Position numbers and translations under genes: made by a program | Notes under the pieces: generated by a model | Database searches by the model: none | What the model saw: the letters and a program-made list of their open reading frames with translations, nothing else | Told to the model about the DNA's origin: nothing | In this document: piece by piece, positions 43,748 through 51,513 of the stretch | How the letters are laid out: every line of letters begins with the position of its first letter | Position numbering within the stretch: position 1 is the first letter of the stretch | Source of the DNA: Terripilifer ovatus | GTDB taxonomy: Bacteria; Pseudomonadota; Alphaproteobacteria; Rhizobiales; Beijerinckiaceae | DNA length: 59,714 bases | Direction of reading: 5' to 3' | Assembly: GCA_029222685.1 (NCBI GenBank) | Contig: JARHVB010000055.1 | Location: 1-59,714 of the forward strand

Positions 43748-44040
43748 CTAATCGGTCACGGAATATGATATGCAAGAGGCGCTGTTGCGAGCGGCAGTAC
43801 TGACGTTAGATAGTTCTTTATCAAACGAAGTTTGGTCCCAGATCGTTCTCACCGTCGGACACACCGGCGAATGTTTGACTGTTGCTTTAGGGTTTCGATC
43901 CGAGCCGACCTTGTCCAAATCCGCGTGCTCCACCAAATGAACAACGGCGGTGGTTTTGCCGACGTTCCGTTTGGGCAACAGCGGCGCTTATGGCCACAAC
44001 GATCAATTGCCAATCGATGCCGATTGCGAGTTTGTTAGAT
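43748..44040 (-). pseudogene. Possible ParA-like ATPase relic
   Basis: In one frame RNVGKTTAVVHLVEHADLD is followed by DRNPKATVKHS, resembling the ParA P-loop (GGVGKTT) and the DxDPQGNAT motif with a deletion between. The preceding strand-like stretch WQLIVVAISAAVAQ lies in another frame (43887-44111), so a frameshift would join them. ParA genes are common at the ends of integrative elements. The match is short and could be chance. The stretch from 44041 to the first intact gene at 44205 must hold the cassette's promoter. Confidence 0.3.
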
Positions 44041-44204
44041 CCCCTCCGAAGTCCGCCCCAATTCTCCCGAGGTTGGATCATGCATCGGGCTTCCCACGAT
44101 GACGCCTTCATCTGTTGGGGTGATACCCCCCTTCAACCGAAGTTAATTGCCACCGAGATCGCTGCGCGCATAGTTCTATCAACTGCGATGACCTCAGGTG
44201 CTTT

Positions 44205-45014
44205 ATGTTTAACTCAGTTTTGGGTGCGACCGACTCGCCTCGCGCCAAATCCACGCCCCTTCGCGAATACGGCAACGGCGCTGTCTTGGGCGTGGCGGTG
44301 CCGCAGGCTAATCCGGTGGTTGAACCGGAACTCTCCGCCCTGCTGCCAGCAGGTTTTTCCATGCTGGTCACACGCCTGCAGGGGAGCCGCAACAATTCAC
44401 GCCAACGCCTGATCGATTACTTATACAACCTCTCGTCCAGCCTAGATGCCTATGACACGACTAAGCTGGATGCGCTGGGCTATGCCTGTACGGGCAGTTC
44501 CTATCTGGTTGGCGCCGACGAAGAAGAGCGCATGCTAGGTCAGGCTTCCGAGCGCTATGGCTACCCCATCATTTCATCAGCTCAGGCCTTGCGTGCCGCA
44601 CTCGCTCACGTGGGCGCTAAGCACATCGCCGTGTTCGCGCCCTACCCGCCCTTCTTGGTTGAAGCCAGTAAAAGGTATTGGCAAGCCTGTGGCTTCGATA
44701 TTGCCGACTGTGCATCGATCGCTCTCGACACCAGCGACACGCGTGACATCTACAATATCACCACCCCCATGGCGATGGCTTCGTTCCGATCGCTGCGCTG
44801 GCAAGAAGCCGATGCGGTCATATTGACTGGAACCGGCATGCCCACTTTGCGCGCACTGGTGGAGATTTCACAACTAACCAGAAAGCCCGTGCTGTCTTCC
44901 AATCTGTGCCTAGCCTGGGCGCTCGTCAAAGCTTGCGGGGGTGATGACTACCTAGTCCCGCCGGGCGTGGGCGAGGCTCTATTCGGCGGTTGGGCCAACC
45001 GTATTCCCGTTTAG
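44205..45014 (+). CDS. Maleate isomerase / Asp-Glu racemase superfamily enzyme
   Basis: 269 residues. The fold is that of maleate isomerase, arylmalonate decarboxylase and Asp/Glu racemase: GVAVPQANPVVEPELSALLP, LGYACTGSSYLVG with the first catalytic Cys, HIAVFAPYPPFLVEASKRYW, AVILTGTGMPTLRALVEIS, and SSNLCLAWALVKACGG with the second Cys. By analogy with NicE it would turn maleate into fumarate, though racemase or decarboxylase activity cannot be excluded. It is the first gene of the island cassette and overlaps nothing upstream; the amidase downstream could supply maleate. Confidence 0.82.
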   Translation: MFNSVLGATDSPRAKSTPLREYGNGAVLGVAVPQANPVVEPELSALLPAGFSMLVTRLQGSRNNSRQRLIDYLYNLSSSLDAYDTTKLDALGYACTGSSYLVGADEEERMLGQASERYGYPIISSAQALRAALAHVGAKHIAVFAPYPPFLVEASKRYWQACGFDIADCASIALDTSDTRDIYNITTPMAMASFRSLRWQEADAVILTGTGMPTLRALVEISQLTRKPVLSSNLCLAWALVKACGGDDYLVPPGVGEALFGGWANRIPV

Positions 45015-45046
45015 CGATTCCCGCATCTTGCCTCATGGAGAAGCGT

Positions 45047-46042
45047 ATGAAGTCGATTAAGCCGACGTGGTTGGGCCACGGCTGCGGTCTGCTGGCTTGC
45101 ACGCTGGCGCTTACGATCTTGCAGCCAGCTGCTCGAGCTGACGACTATCCTAGTCGCACGATCACTCTGGTCGTGCCCTTTGCTGCCGGCGGCCCCACCG
45201 ATGTCACAGCTCGCATTTTTGCCAGGGCCATATCTCCGGAACTGGGCGGAACCGTCGTCGTGGACAATCGGCCGGGCGTTGGCGGGACGATGAGCGGTGG
45301 CGTCGTCGCACGCGCCGCAGCCGATGGCTACACCCTTCTGTGGGGCGGCACCAGTACCATGGCGGTGGCGCCTTCGCTTTACGCTAGATTACCCTACGAT
45401 CCGCTGGGTTCGTTTCAGCCCGTGAGCCGCGCCGTAGTTGGACCTTTGGTACTGGTCGTAAGCAGTAAGCTGCCGGTCCGTAATCTCACTGAACTCGTAG
45501 CGCTCGCTCAATCCAAGCCCGGCGAGTTGAATTACGGCTCGGCCGGCATCGGCTCCATTATTCATTTGACCGGCCAACTTCTCAAATCGCGTGCCGGCAT
45601 CGACATGGTTCACGTGCCTTATAAGGGTAATGCCCAAGTCCTGACCGATCTCATGAACGGCGATCTCGACATGGCTTTCATAGCGCTGGGCCAGACGCTT
45701 CCGCTTATGCAAGACGCTGGTCTGCGCGCGATCGCGATTTCGAGCTTAGAGCGTAATCCGCTGGCGCCCGACCTGCCGACCATCGCTGAAAGCGGCTATC
45801 CCGGTTTCGAGTCGCTGGAATGGTTTGGGCTGGTGGCCCCCAAAGGCATTCCGGCCAGCATGTTGGCCAAACTGAGTACCGCATTTCGCCACGCTAGCAA
45901 TCAGCCAAGCGTACAGGATGCCATCGCCAAGCTGGGCTACTTGCCGGTGGATGAAACGCCGGATCAGTTCGTTGCCGCCATTGGTAGCGAGAGCAAGAAA
46001 TGGCGCGAGGTAGTTACTCAAGCCAAGATCCAAATCGAATAA
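45047..46042 (+). CDS. Bug-type binding protein of the island cassette
   Basis: 331 residues. The signal peptide (MKSIKPTWLGHGCGLLACTLAL ... ARA) precedes the TctC fold: VPFAAGGPTDVTARIFARAI, VVVDNRPGVGGTMSGGVVARAAADGYT, LNYGSAGIGSIIHLTGQLLKS and VPYKGNAQVLTDLMNGDL. ATG 45047 follows GGAGAAGCGT. It lies 32 bp after the isomerase gene. It probably binds the cassette's substrate; no permease is encoded in the island. Codon use (TTA, CTA, CGT) differs from chromosomal Bug genes in the window. Confidence 0.9.
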   Translation: MKSIKPTWLGHGCGLLACTLALTILQPAARADDYPSRTITLVVPFAAGGPTDVTARIFARAISPELGGTVVVDNRPGVGGTMSGGVVARAAADGYTLLWGGTSTMAVAPSLYARLPYDPLGSFQPVSRAVVGPLVLVVSSKLPVRNLTELVALAQSKPGELNYGSAGIGSIIHLTGQLLKSRAGIDMVHVPYKGNAQVLTDLMNGDLDMAFIALGQTLPLMQDAGLRAIAISSLERNPLAPDLPTIAESGYPGFESLEWFGLVAPKGIPASMLAKLSTAFRHASNQPSVQDAIAKLGYLPVDETPDQFVAAIGSESKKWREVVTQAKIQIE

Positions 46043-46069
46043 CCATATCTCACATGGGACAATTTAATT

Positions 46070-47692
46070 TTGGCAAATCTGCAAAATCTTTCTACCTCCG
46101 TGGCGATCGTGGGTGCCGGCCCGGTCGGCTTGGCCCTGGCCATCGATCTCGAATCACGCGGCATTGATTGCCTCGTGCTGGAGAAGGGCGACGGCCATGT
46201 CACCCATCCGCGCGCCGGCTTCATATCCGTACGTACCATGGAGTTCTTTCGCCGCTGGGGCATTGCTCAAGCCGTGCGCGACAGCGGCTTTCCCGATGAC
46301 TTCGCGCTATCCATAGAATTCTGTACGAGCATGACCGGTCATACGTTGGAGCGCGAAGAATATCCTTGCTTGCGCGATATGCCACTGCCGTCTTGGGCGC
46401 CGGAAAAGAAACAACGATGCCCGCAACATTGGCTAGATCCTATCCTGAAGGCGACGCTCCGCGAGCATTCGCCGAACGCCCTACACATCAACACAGGCGT
46501 CGATGACTTCGAACAAGACGACAATGGTGTCACGGTGCACGCGACTGACAGCGTTACCGGCCATCCAATGATCGTGCGCGCCAAATACGTCGTGGGATGC
46601 GACGGTGCGACCAGCACCATACGCACCCGGCTTGGTATTCCCATGGAGGGTAACGGCCATATCAATTACTCCATGAGCGTGCTCTTTTCCTGCCCCGATC
46701 TGCTCAGATTGAGCGGCAAGTCGGCCGCCGAGCGTTTCCTGTTCATCGGGCCGGAAGGCACTTGGGGCAATCTGACCGTGATCGACGGCCACGAGGTTTG
46801 GCGCCTGACAGTATACGGGACAGCGTCCAAGTTCGACACAAACGCATTCGATGCGGAGCGTTGGGTGCGGCAGGCTCTGGGCACGAATACCATTCCGTTC
46901 CAGGTAATATCGACCTTGCCTTGGAAGCGCGCGGAACTGGTAGCCGAACGTTACGACGTCGGTCGGGTACTGCTGGCCGGTGATGCCGCGCATACCATGT
47001 CACCCACCGGCGGCATGGGCATGAACACGGGCATGGGCGATGTCTTCGATCTAGGCTGGAAGCTGCAAGCTATGCTCGAGGGGTGGGGTGGGCCCCGCCT
47101 GTTACCCGCCTACACAGAGGAACGTCGGGCCATCGCGGTGCGTAACGGCGCTTATTCCACCCAGAACTACAAGACCTGGGTGTCGCCTCCCTGCGTTCCC
47201 TTCCTGCTGGAGGACACGCCTGAAGCCGAGGTGGCGCGCCATGACATCGGCCGCGCCATGAAGCAGGCCACGCAATACGAATGGGAATCATGGGGATTGC
47301 AAGTCGGTTATCGCTACGAGGGTTCACCCCTGTGCGTGCCAGACGGCACGCCGCCTACGGCCGATGACTATTCCATATACGAGCCCATCGCGCGGCCAGG
47401 TTCGAGGGCGCCTCATGTCTGGCAGTCTCCAGGCCGCTCCATACTCGACTTGTTCGGCGTAGGCTTCACACTGTTGGTATTCGGCGACCATAGCACCGAA
47501 GCTGAGCGCCTGACCACGGCTGCCGCCAGCCGCGGCGTACCACTGACCGTGCACCATATCGATAGCAGCGAAGCAGCGGATCTTTATGCCGCTCCTCTGG
47601 TCCTGGTGCGGCCAGATGGACACGTAGCTTGGCGTGGCGCGGGCACCACCGATCCGGGCAACATCATCGACACCGTGCGCGGTGCAGCCTGA
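46070..47692 (+). CDS. FAD-dependent aromatic-type monooxygenase (PheA/MhpA-like)
   Basis: 540 residues. The Rossmann motif GAGPVG is at 15-20 (VAIVGAGPVGLALAIDLESRG), the DG motif at YVVGCDGATSTIRTRLG, and the GD motif at VLLAGDAAHTMSPTGGMGMNTGMGDVFDLGWKL. The C-terminal 150 residues form the thioredoxin-like domain of phenol hydroxylases (LLVFGDHSTEAERL ... APLVLVRPDGHVAWRG). It hydroxylates a ring with NAD(P)H and O2. The start is TTG 46070, 27 bp after the Bug gene, with a weak GGGA; no ATG is possible before the FAD motif. Substrate unknown, perhaps an N-heterocycle. Confidence 0.9.
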   Translation: MANLQNLSTSVAIVGAGPVGLALAIDLESRGIDCLVLEKGDGHVTHPRAGFISVRTMEFFRRWGIAQAVRDSGFPDDFALSIEFCTSMTGHTLEREEYPCLRDMPLPSWAPEKKQRCPQHWLDPILKATLREHSPNALHINTGVDDFEQDDNGVTVHATDSVTGHPMIVRAKYVVGCDGATSTIRTRLGIPMEGNGHINYSMSVLFSCPDLLRLSGKSAAERFLFIGPEGTWGNLTVIDGHEVWRLTVYGTASKFDTNAFDAERWVRQALGTNTIPFQVISTLPWKRAELVAERYDVGRVLLAGDAAHTMSPTGGMGMNTGMGDVFDLGWKLQAMLEGWGGPRLLPAYTEERRAIAVRNGAYSTQNYKTWVSPPCVPFLLEDTPEAEVARHDIGRAMKQATQYEWESWGLQVGYRYEGSPLCVPDGTPPTADDYSIYEPIARPGSRAPHVWQSPGRSILDLFGVGFTLLVFGDHSTEAERLTTAAASRGVPLTVHHIDSSEAADLYAAPLVLVRPDGHVAWRGAGTTDPGNIIDTVRGAA

Positions 47693-47702
47693 GGAGGCAC
47701 AA

Positions 47703-48410
47703 ATGCCCAATATCTGGGACGACATCATTCCTGAAAGCGACCAACTAGCCTCGCGAAGGGCCGGCTTCGGTCAACCGTCCGGCCTAGGCATGCGTCCGGC
47801 GCTGTTGATCATCGATGTCCAATATCGCACCGCCGGCACCCGACCCATGCCTGCCGAGGAGGCAGCAAAGGAATTTGCCACCTCATGTGGCGACGTTGCT
47901 TGGAAAGCCATTGCCAACATCGCGCGCATCCTGGCGTTGTTCCGCGAACGTGGTTGGCCGGTGCTATATCCGCATGTGGCGCCTAAGTTCAGCTTCGATC
48001 AGGGCCGCCTGACGGAAAAAGTCCCCACGATGCTAGGCATTTCGGCCAAGGGCTACGAGTTCGTCGAACAAGTGGCGCCGCATGATGGCGATGTCCTTCT
48101 GCCTAAGAAACACCCAAGCGCCTTCTTCGGCACGCCCTTGGCGAGCTATTTGGTCAATACCGGAGCCGACACCCTGATCGTGACAGGTTGCGCGACGTCC
48201 GGATGTGTACGCGGCAGCGTCGTGGATGCGTTTTCCTATAACTACCGTGTGACCGTCCCGGAGGACGCGGTGTACGACCGCAACCAGACTACGCATGCTG
48301 TGAATCTGTACGACATGGCTGAAAAATACGCCGATGTCGGAACCACCGACGAGTTGCTTGCCGCGCTGTCGGCGCTTGGATCCTCCTCCTCAACAAAGAA
48401 ATCGACATGA
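47703..48410 (+). CDS. Isochorismatase-family amidohydrolase (maleamate/N-carbamoyl type)
   Basis: 235 residues. The triad is D38 (ALLIIDVQ), K136 (LLPKKHPSAFFGT) and C168 (VTGCATSGCVRGSVVDAFS). The CATSGCVR form is typical of N-carbamoylsarcosine amidase and the maleamate amidohydrolase NicF. It releases ammonia from a small amide; with the isomerase of this cassette, maleamate to maleate is the natural guess. ATG 47703 follows GAGGAGGC, 10 bp after the monooxygenase gene. The next gene overlaps its stop by 4 bp. Confidence 0.88.
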   Translation: MPNIWDDIIPESDQLASRRAGFGQPSGLGMRPALLIIDVQYRTAGTRPMPAEEAAKEFATSCGDVAWKAIANIARILALFRERGWPVLYPHVAPKFSFDQGRLTEKVPTMLGISAKGYEFVEQVAPHDGDVLLPKKHPSAFFGTPLASYLVNTGADTLIVTGCATSGCVRGSVVDAFSYNYRVTVPEDAVYDRNQTTHAVNLYDMAEKYADVGTTDELLAALSALGSSSSTKKST

Positions 48411-49309
48411 AGAAATTCGACAACGGCAACGATCGCTACGACTACAGTGCCATTATCTCTCGTGGTGTCTACGACTGGCCTGGGCAGCGCCGGTTGGCTG
48501 TGTACTTTGCGCTCAACATCGAGGGTTTCGAACTCGGCCGCAACCCCGGCAACGACTTCACATCTATGCCCTCGGCCCCCTATCATCGCGGCTATGCCTA
48601 TCGCGACTACGGGAACCGGGTGGGTGTGTGGCGTATTCATCGGTTGTTCGAGCAGTTCGAGTTTCCGCTGGCCATTCTGGCCAACGGATCAGTCTACGAC
48701 GTTTGCCCGGAGGTCTTAGATGCCTTCCGCCGTCGGGGCGACGAAATGGTTGGCCATGGCCGTACCAATTCCGAACGTCAGGCCGACATGACTCCCGAGG
48801 CCGAGCGAGGCATGCTGCAGGATGTTCGTGCCATGTTCGAACGCTACGAAGGCCGTCCGCCTGCCGGTTGGCTGGGGCCCTTCATTTCCCAAAGCCCTCA
48901 GACGCCCGAGCTGCTCAAGGAACTGGGCTGGACTTACATGCTGGATTGGTGGTTCGATGACCAGCCCATGTGGTTTCGCACCAACAACGGGCCCATATTG
49001 GCGGTGCCCTACCCATCAATGGAACTCAACGATTTACCCGCTTATGTGAACCGGGGCGCCAGCGACAAGGAATTTACGCGCATGGCGATCGATGCCTTCG
49101 ATGAACAGCTTGAGGAGTCGGCACAATATCCAATGGTATATTGCCTGTCACTCCATACATTTCTAACCGGCCAACCGCATCGCATCCGGCAGTTGCGTCG
49201 CATTCTGTCCCATATCGCCCGGCACCGCGACCAGATATGGTTGACCACGCCAGGAGCGATCGCCGAGCATGTCGTTCAACTCCCTCCCGGTACAGTTCCG
49301 ATCCGATAA
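48407..49309 (+). CDS. Polysaccharide-deacetylase-fold hydrolase, PuuE/cyclic-imidase-like
   Basis: 300 residues. The sequence (RRLAVYFALNIEGFELG, LANGSVYDVCPEVLDAFRRRGDEMVGHGRTNSER, GWLGPFISQSPQTPELLKELGWTYMLDWWFDDQP, LHTFLTGQPHRIRQLRRIL) matches the PuuE allantoinase and imidase branch of carbohydrate esterase family 4, cytoplasmic and without a signal peptide. Members open cyclic ureides or imides (allantoin, hydantoin, maleimide or succinimide). The ATGA overlap with the amidase gene indicates translation as a pair: ring opening to a half-amide and then deamidation. Exact substrate unknown. Confidence 0.85.
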   Translation: MKKFDNGNDRYDYSAIISRGVYDWPGQRRLAVYFALNIEGFELGRNPGNDFTSMPSAPYHRGYAYRDYGNRVGVWRIHRLFEQFEFPLAILANGSVYDVCPEVLDAFRRRGDEMVGHGRTNSERQADMTPEAERGMLQDVRAMFERYEGRPPAGWLGPFISQSPQTPELLKELGWTYMLDWWFDDQPMWFRTNNGPILAVPYPSMELNDLPAYVNRGASDKEFTRMAIDAFDEQLEESAQYPMVYCLSLHTFLTGQPHRIRQLRRILSHIARHRDQIWLTTPGAIAEHVVQLPPGTVPIR

Positions 49310-49349
49310 GCTAACCCGCGGCAGGCGGCGTTTCACGTTTAGGGCTAGC

Positions 49350-50285
49350 ATGGACATACGCCAGATCCGGTGCTTCATCGCCTTGTACGAGGAGGGTAGC
49401 ATCACTCGCGCGGCGAGCCGGCTGCATGTTGTGTAGCCGGCCGTAAGCCAACAGATCAAGCGCTTGGAGGCCAACCACGACGTGCAGTTATTCCTGCGCG
49501 AGCCACAGGGCATGGTACCTAATGCTCTAGCACATGAGTTATATCACCAATGCATACGCGTGCTGACCGAACTGGAACGGGCCCAAGCGGTGCTTACCCA
49601 TGGCGCCGATCGTGTCAGCGGCAAGATCAACGTGGGGGCCCAAGCATCGTTCCACCAGTTCGTAATGGCGCAGGCGTTGGTAGCCTTTGGAGAACTGTAT
49701 CCAGCCGTAGAAGTGCTATCGTCCGACGGCTATCGCAGTGATTTGATTTCTAGGCTAATCGCGGGCGAGTTGGACTTCGCTCTGCTTAGCACTACGCAAG
49801 ACCTGCTCAACATGCAGACTCAGGCTATCTCCAATGAAGCTCTGGTGGTGGTCGGCCATAGTGATACCTTGGCAGGACGGAGCAGTCTGCGAGGCTCCGA
49901 GCTGGCTGACTTCCACCTCGTGCTACCCTCACGTTTAAAATCCATACGCAATCTGATCGATGCGCAGTTCGGCCTGCAAGGCCTTACCTTGCGTCCACAG
50001 CTCGAAGTGGACTCGCTACAAAGCTCGCTGCATATTGCGTCTAGGCTTGGCTGGTTGTCGATCGTTCCACCCACGGCTCTATCATCGGAAATGTTCGGCG
50101 GTGCGCTGCAAAGCGCGTTTCTCATCGAACCGCTTATCAAGCGTCACGTCGTCGTTGCATGGCCGCCCCACAAATCCCTGGCGCCGCCAGTGCAACTGTT
50201 CATCCAGATCCTGGCTGGCATCTTGGGCAAAATTCCAGGCGTGGATATCACGGACGACATGCCCCGACCAGCCGTTGATGGATAG
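49350..50285 (+). pseudogene. LysR-family regulator interrupted by an in-frame amber codon
   Basis: 311 residues if read through. The N-terminus MDIRQIRCFIALYEEGSITRAASRLHVV is followed by TAG at 49434-49436 (codon 29), then PAVSQQIKRLEANHDVQLFLREPQGM in the same frame and a full effector domain to 50285. The usual residue here is Gln (VVQPAVSQQ), so one C-to-T change explains the stop. The helix-turn-helix is cut, so the regulator is probably dead; restart at TTG 49464 would lack the DNA-binding helix. It follows the cassette by 40 bp and presumably controlled it. Confidence 0.88.
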
Positions 50286-51054
50286 AAATAGGCCCATCGT
50301 CTCTTTTCCGGACCGTCCGATTTTGCCGTAAAGGCTATCCAGCTCGGCGATATCAGACAGCTTCGCACGCCAGCGGCATTCGACAATGTAATGCCAGCCG
50401 TCTAATTCGAATGCGCCATCAATCTGTTCGCCGCCCTCGTTGCGCCGAAACGCTCGCGTTGCGGGAATGCTATGCAGATCAAAGGCGCGATTGAGAAAGT
50501 CTTCCAAGAAGTAGCCGCGCTTCGAACGTTCTTCGCCAGCCATCGCCTCGTCGATTGAGCTAGGAGCAACTGGCATCCGGCGCGAACCATGGTATCACGT
50601 TCGCGTTGCTGACGTGAGGCGCGCTCTGCCACAGCTTTATCGTGTTGTTCTTTTTTTCGTGTTTCAGCTTCGGCTAGGATTCCGGCAAGGTCGCGTGCCT
50701 TTTGCGTTACCGCTCGCGTCTTATATTCATCTGCCGCCAGCTCGAAGTTTTCCCATTTGGCAGCCATATCCACAATGTTGCGGACAATCTAGTGTCGGCC
50801 CTGGTTTCCGAAAGCTTCTCCAAAATCATCGCACCGGCTTGCCGCTTCGTAAGCGCGTCGCCGGTCGCCTGATCGCGCCCCTTGGTGAATTCACGGATGA
50901 GAGGTTCTGGAACCCCGGCCGGACGCAATATCTGATCCGCGGCGATCCGCTTTATGTTGACCAACGTTGCGATGGCTTCCAGAGCCAAGCGCTTAGCGTC
51001 CGCGTCGGGCGCGGCGTTCTGTCCATTTGTATCGGACATGACGGGGGCGGTCAT
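50270..51054 (-). pseudogene. Restriction-endonuclease-like (Mrr/PD-D/EXK) gene with two frameshifts and a lost 3' end
   Basis: Three overlapping frames form one protein. 51054 to about 50780 encodes a helical start (LALEAIATLVNIKRIAADQI). About 50770 to 50590 encodes KWENFELAADEYKTRAVTQK and a Lys/Glu-rich helix. 50576 down encodes GYFLEDFLNRAFDLHSIPAT, then GGEQIDGAFELDGWHYIVEC and GLFLSINGWS. The last segment has the D...ExK-like core of Mrr-type nucleases, with ECR in place of ExK. Homology stops where the antisense LysR end begins (about 50270-50285), so the cassette junction cut it. The protein cannot be functional. Confidence 0.72.
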
Positions 51055-51310
51055 CCTCGGAGTTTAACTGCTGCAATATAGGCATAGGCCGAGGGGGTTC
51101 GCGAGATGGGTGAATTCGCAAGGCTGGACGCGGAACGCTTGGTTTCTAGACGATGTAGAAGACTTAGTGCTGGACCGTTCGGTATCGGGTGCGTCGGGCA
51201 GGCCGTTGCCGGGGTCAGATGGTTCAGCAAGATGGGCATGAGATTCACACAAAAATGGCATTTGAAATCGCTAAACTGCAGCCGCATTTGACTGTCCCAT
51301 TGCAGGACTT

Positions 51311-51372
51311 GCAAGGGACTTAAAATCCCTCGGGGCTTCCCGAGCGGGTTCGACTTTCGCCGTCCGCACCAT
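51311..51372 (+). repeat. attR: duplicated 3' end of tRNA-Leu
   Basis: It starts GCAAGGGACTTAAAATCCCT, identical to 43437 onward, then diverges in the variable arm and regains GCGGGTTCGA and CGCCGTCCGCACCA. The 5' half of a tRNA is absent, so it is not a gene. The 256 bases before it (51055-51310) contain no recognisable gene. Confidence 0.88.
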
Positions 51373-51513
51373 TCAGCTTCGCGCTGCGCGGGACATGAGC
51401 ACACCAGGCGCGCCTTCCACGCCCCTTGTCACCTCCCTGTCACACCTCCGTCGACAACATGTCAGCCCACCATGGCCTCCTTCTCCTCATTCCAAACAGG
51501 AGGCATCACCGAC

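Larger units (their letters stand above)
43437..51384. mobile_element. Genomic island in tRNA-Leu(UAA), about 7.9 kb
   Basis: The 3' part of the tRNA gene (43437-43496) is repeated at 51311-51372, with the first 24 bases identical and the T-arm and CCA end largely conserved; this is the expected attL/attR pair. The DNA between has lower GC, more TTA/CTA codons and frequent decay, unlike both flanks. It carries five intact catabolic/transport genes, a LysR gene with a stop, and two broken gene relics. No integrase or excisionase gene remains, so it is probably fixed. Confidence 0.85.

Noticed and set aside
43497..44204. Tyrosine integrase beside the tRNA
   Set aside because: No frame shows the R...HxxR...Y pattern; only short decayed frames are present.
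50082..50285. C-terminus of the nuclease frame (last 65 codons)
   Set aside because: This part is antisense to the LysR coding region and no longer resembles the nuclease family.
51311..51384. Second tRNA-Leu gene
   Set aside because: Only the 3' half is present; D-arm and 5' acceptor are missing, so it is an attachment-site duplicate.
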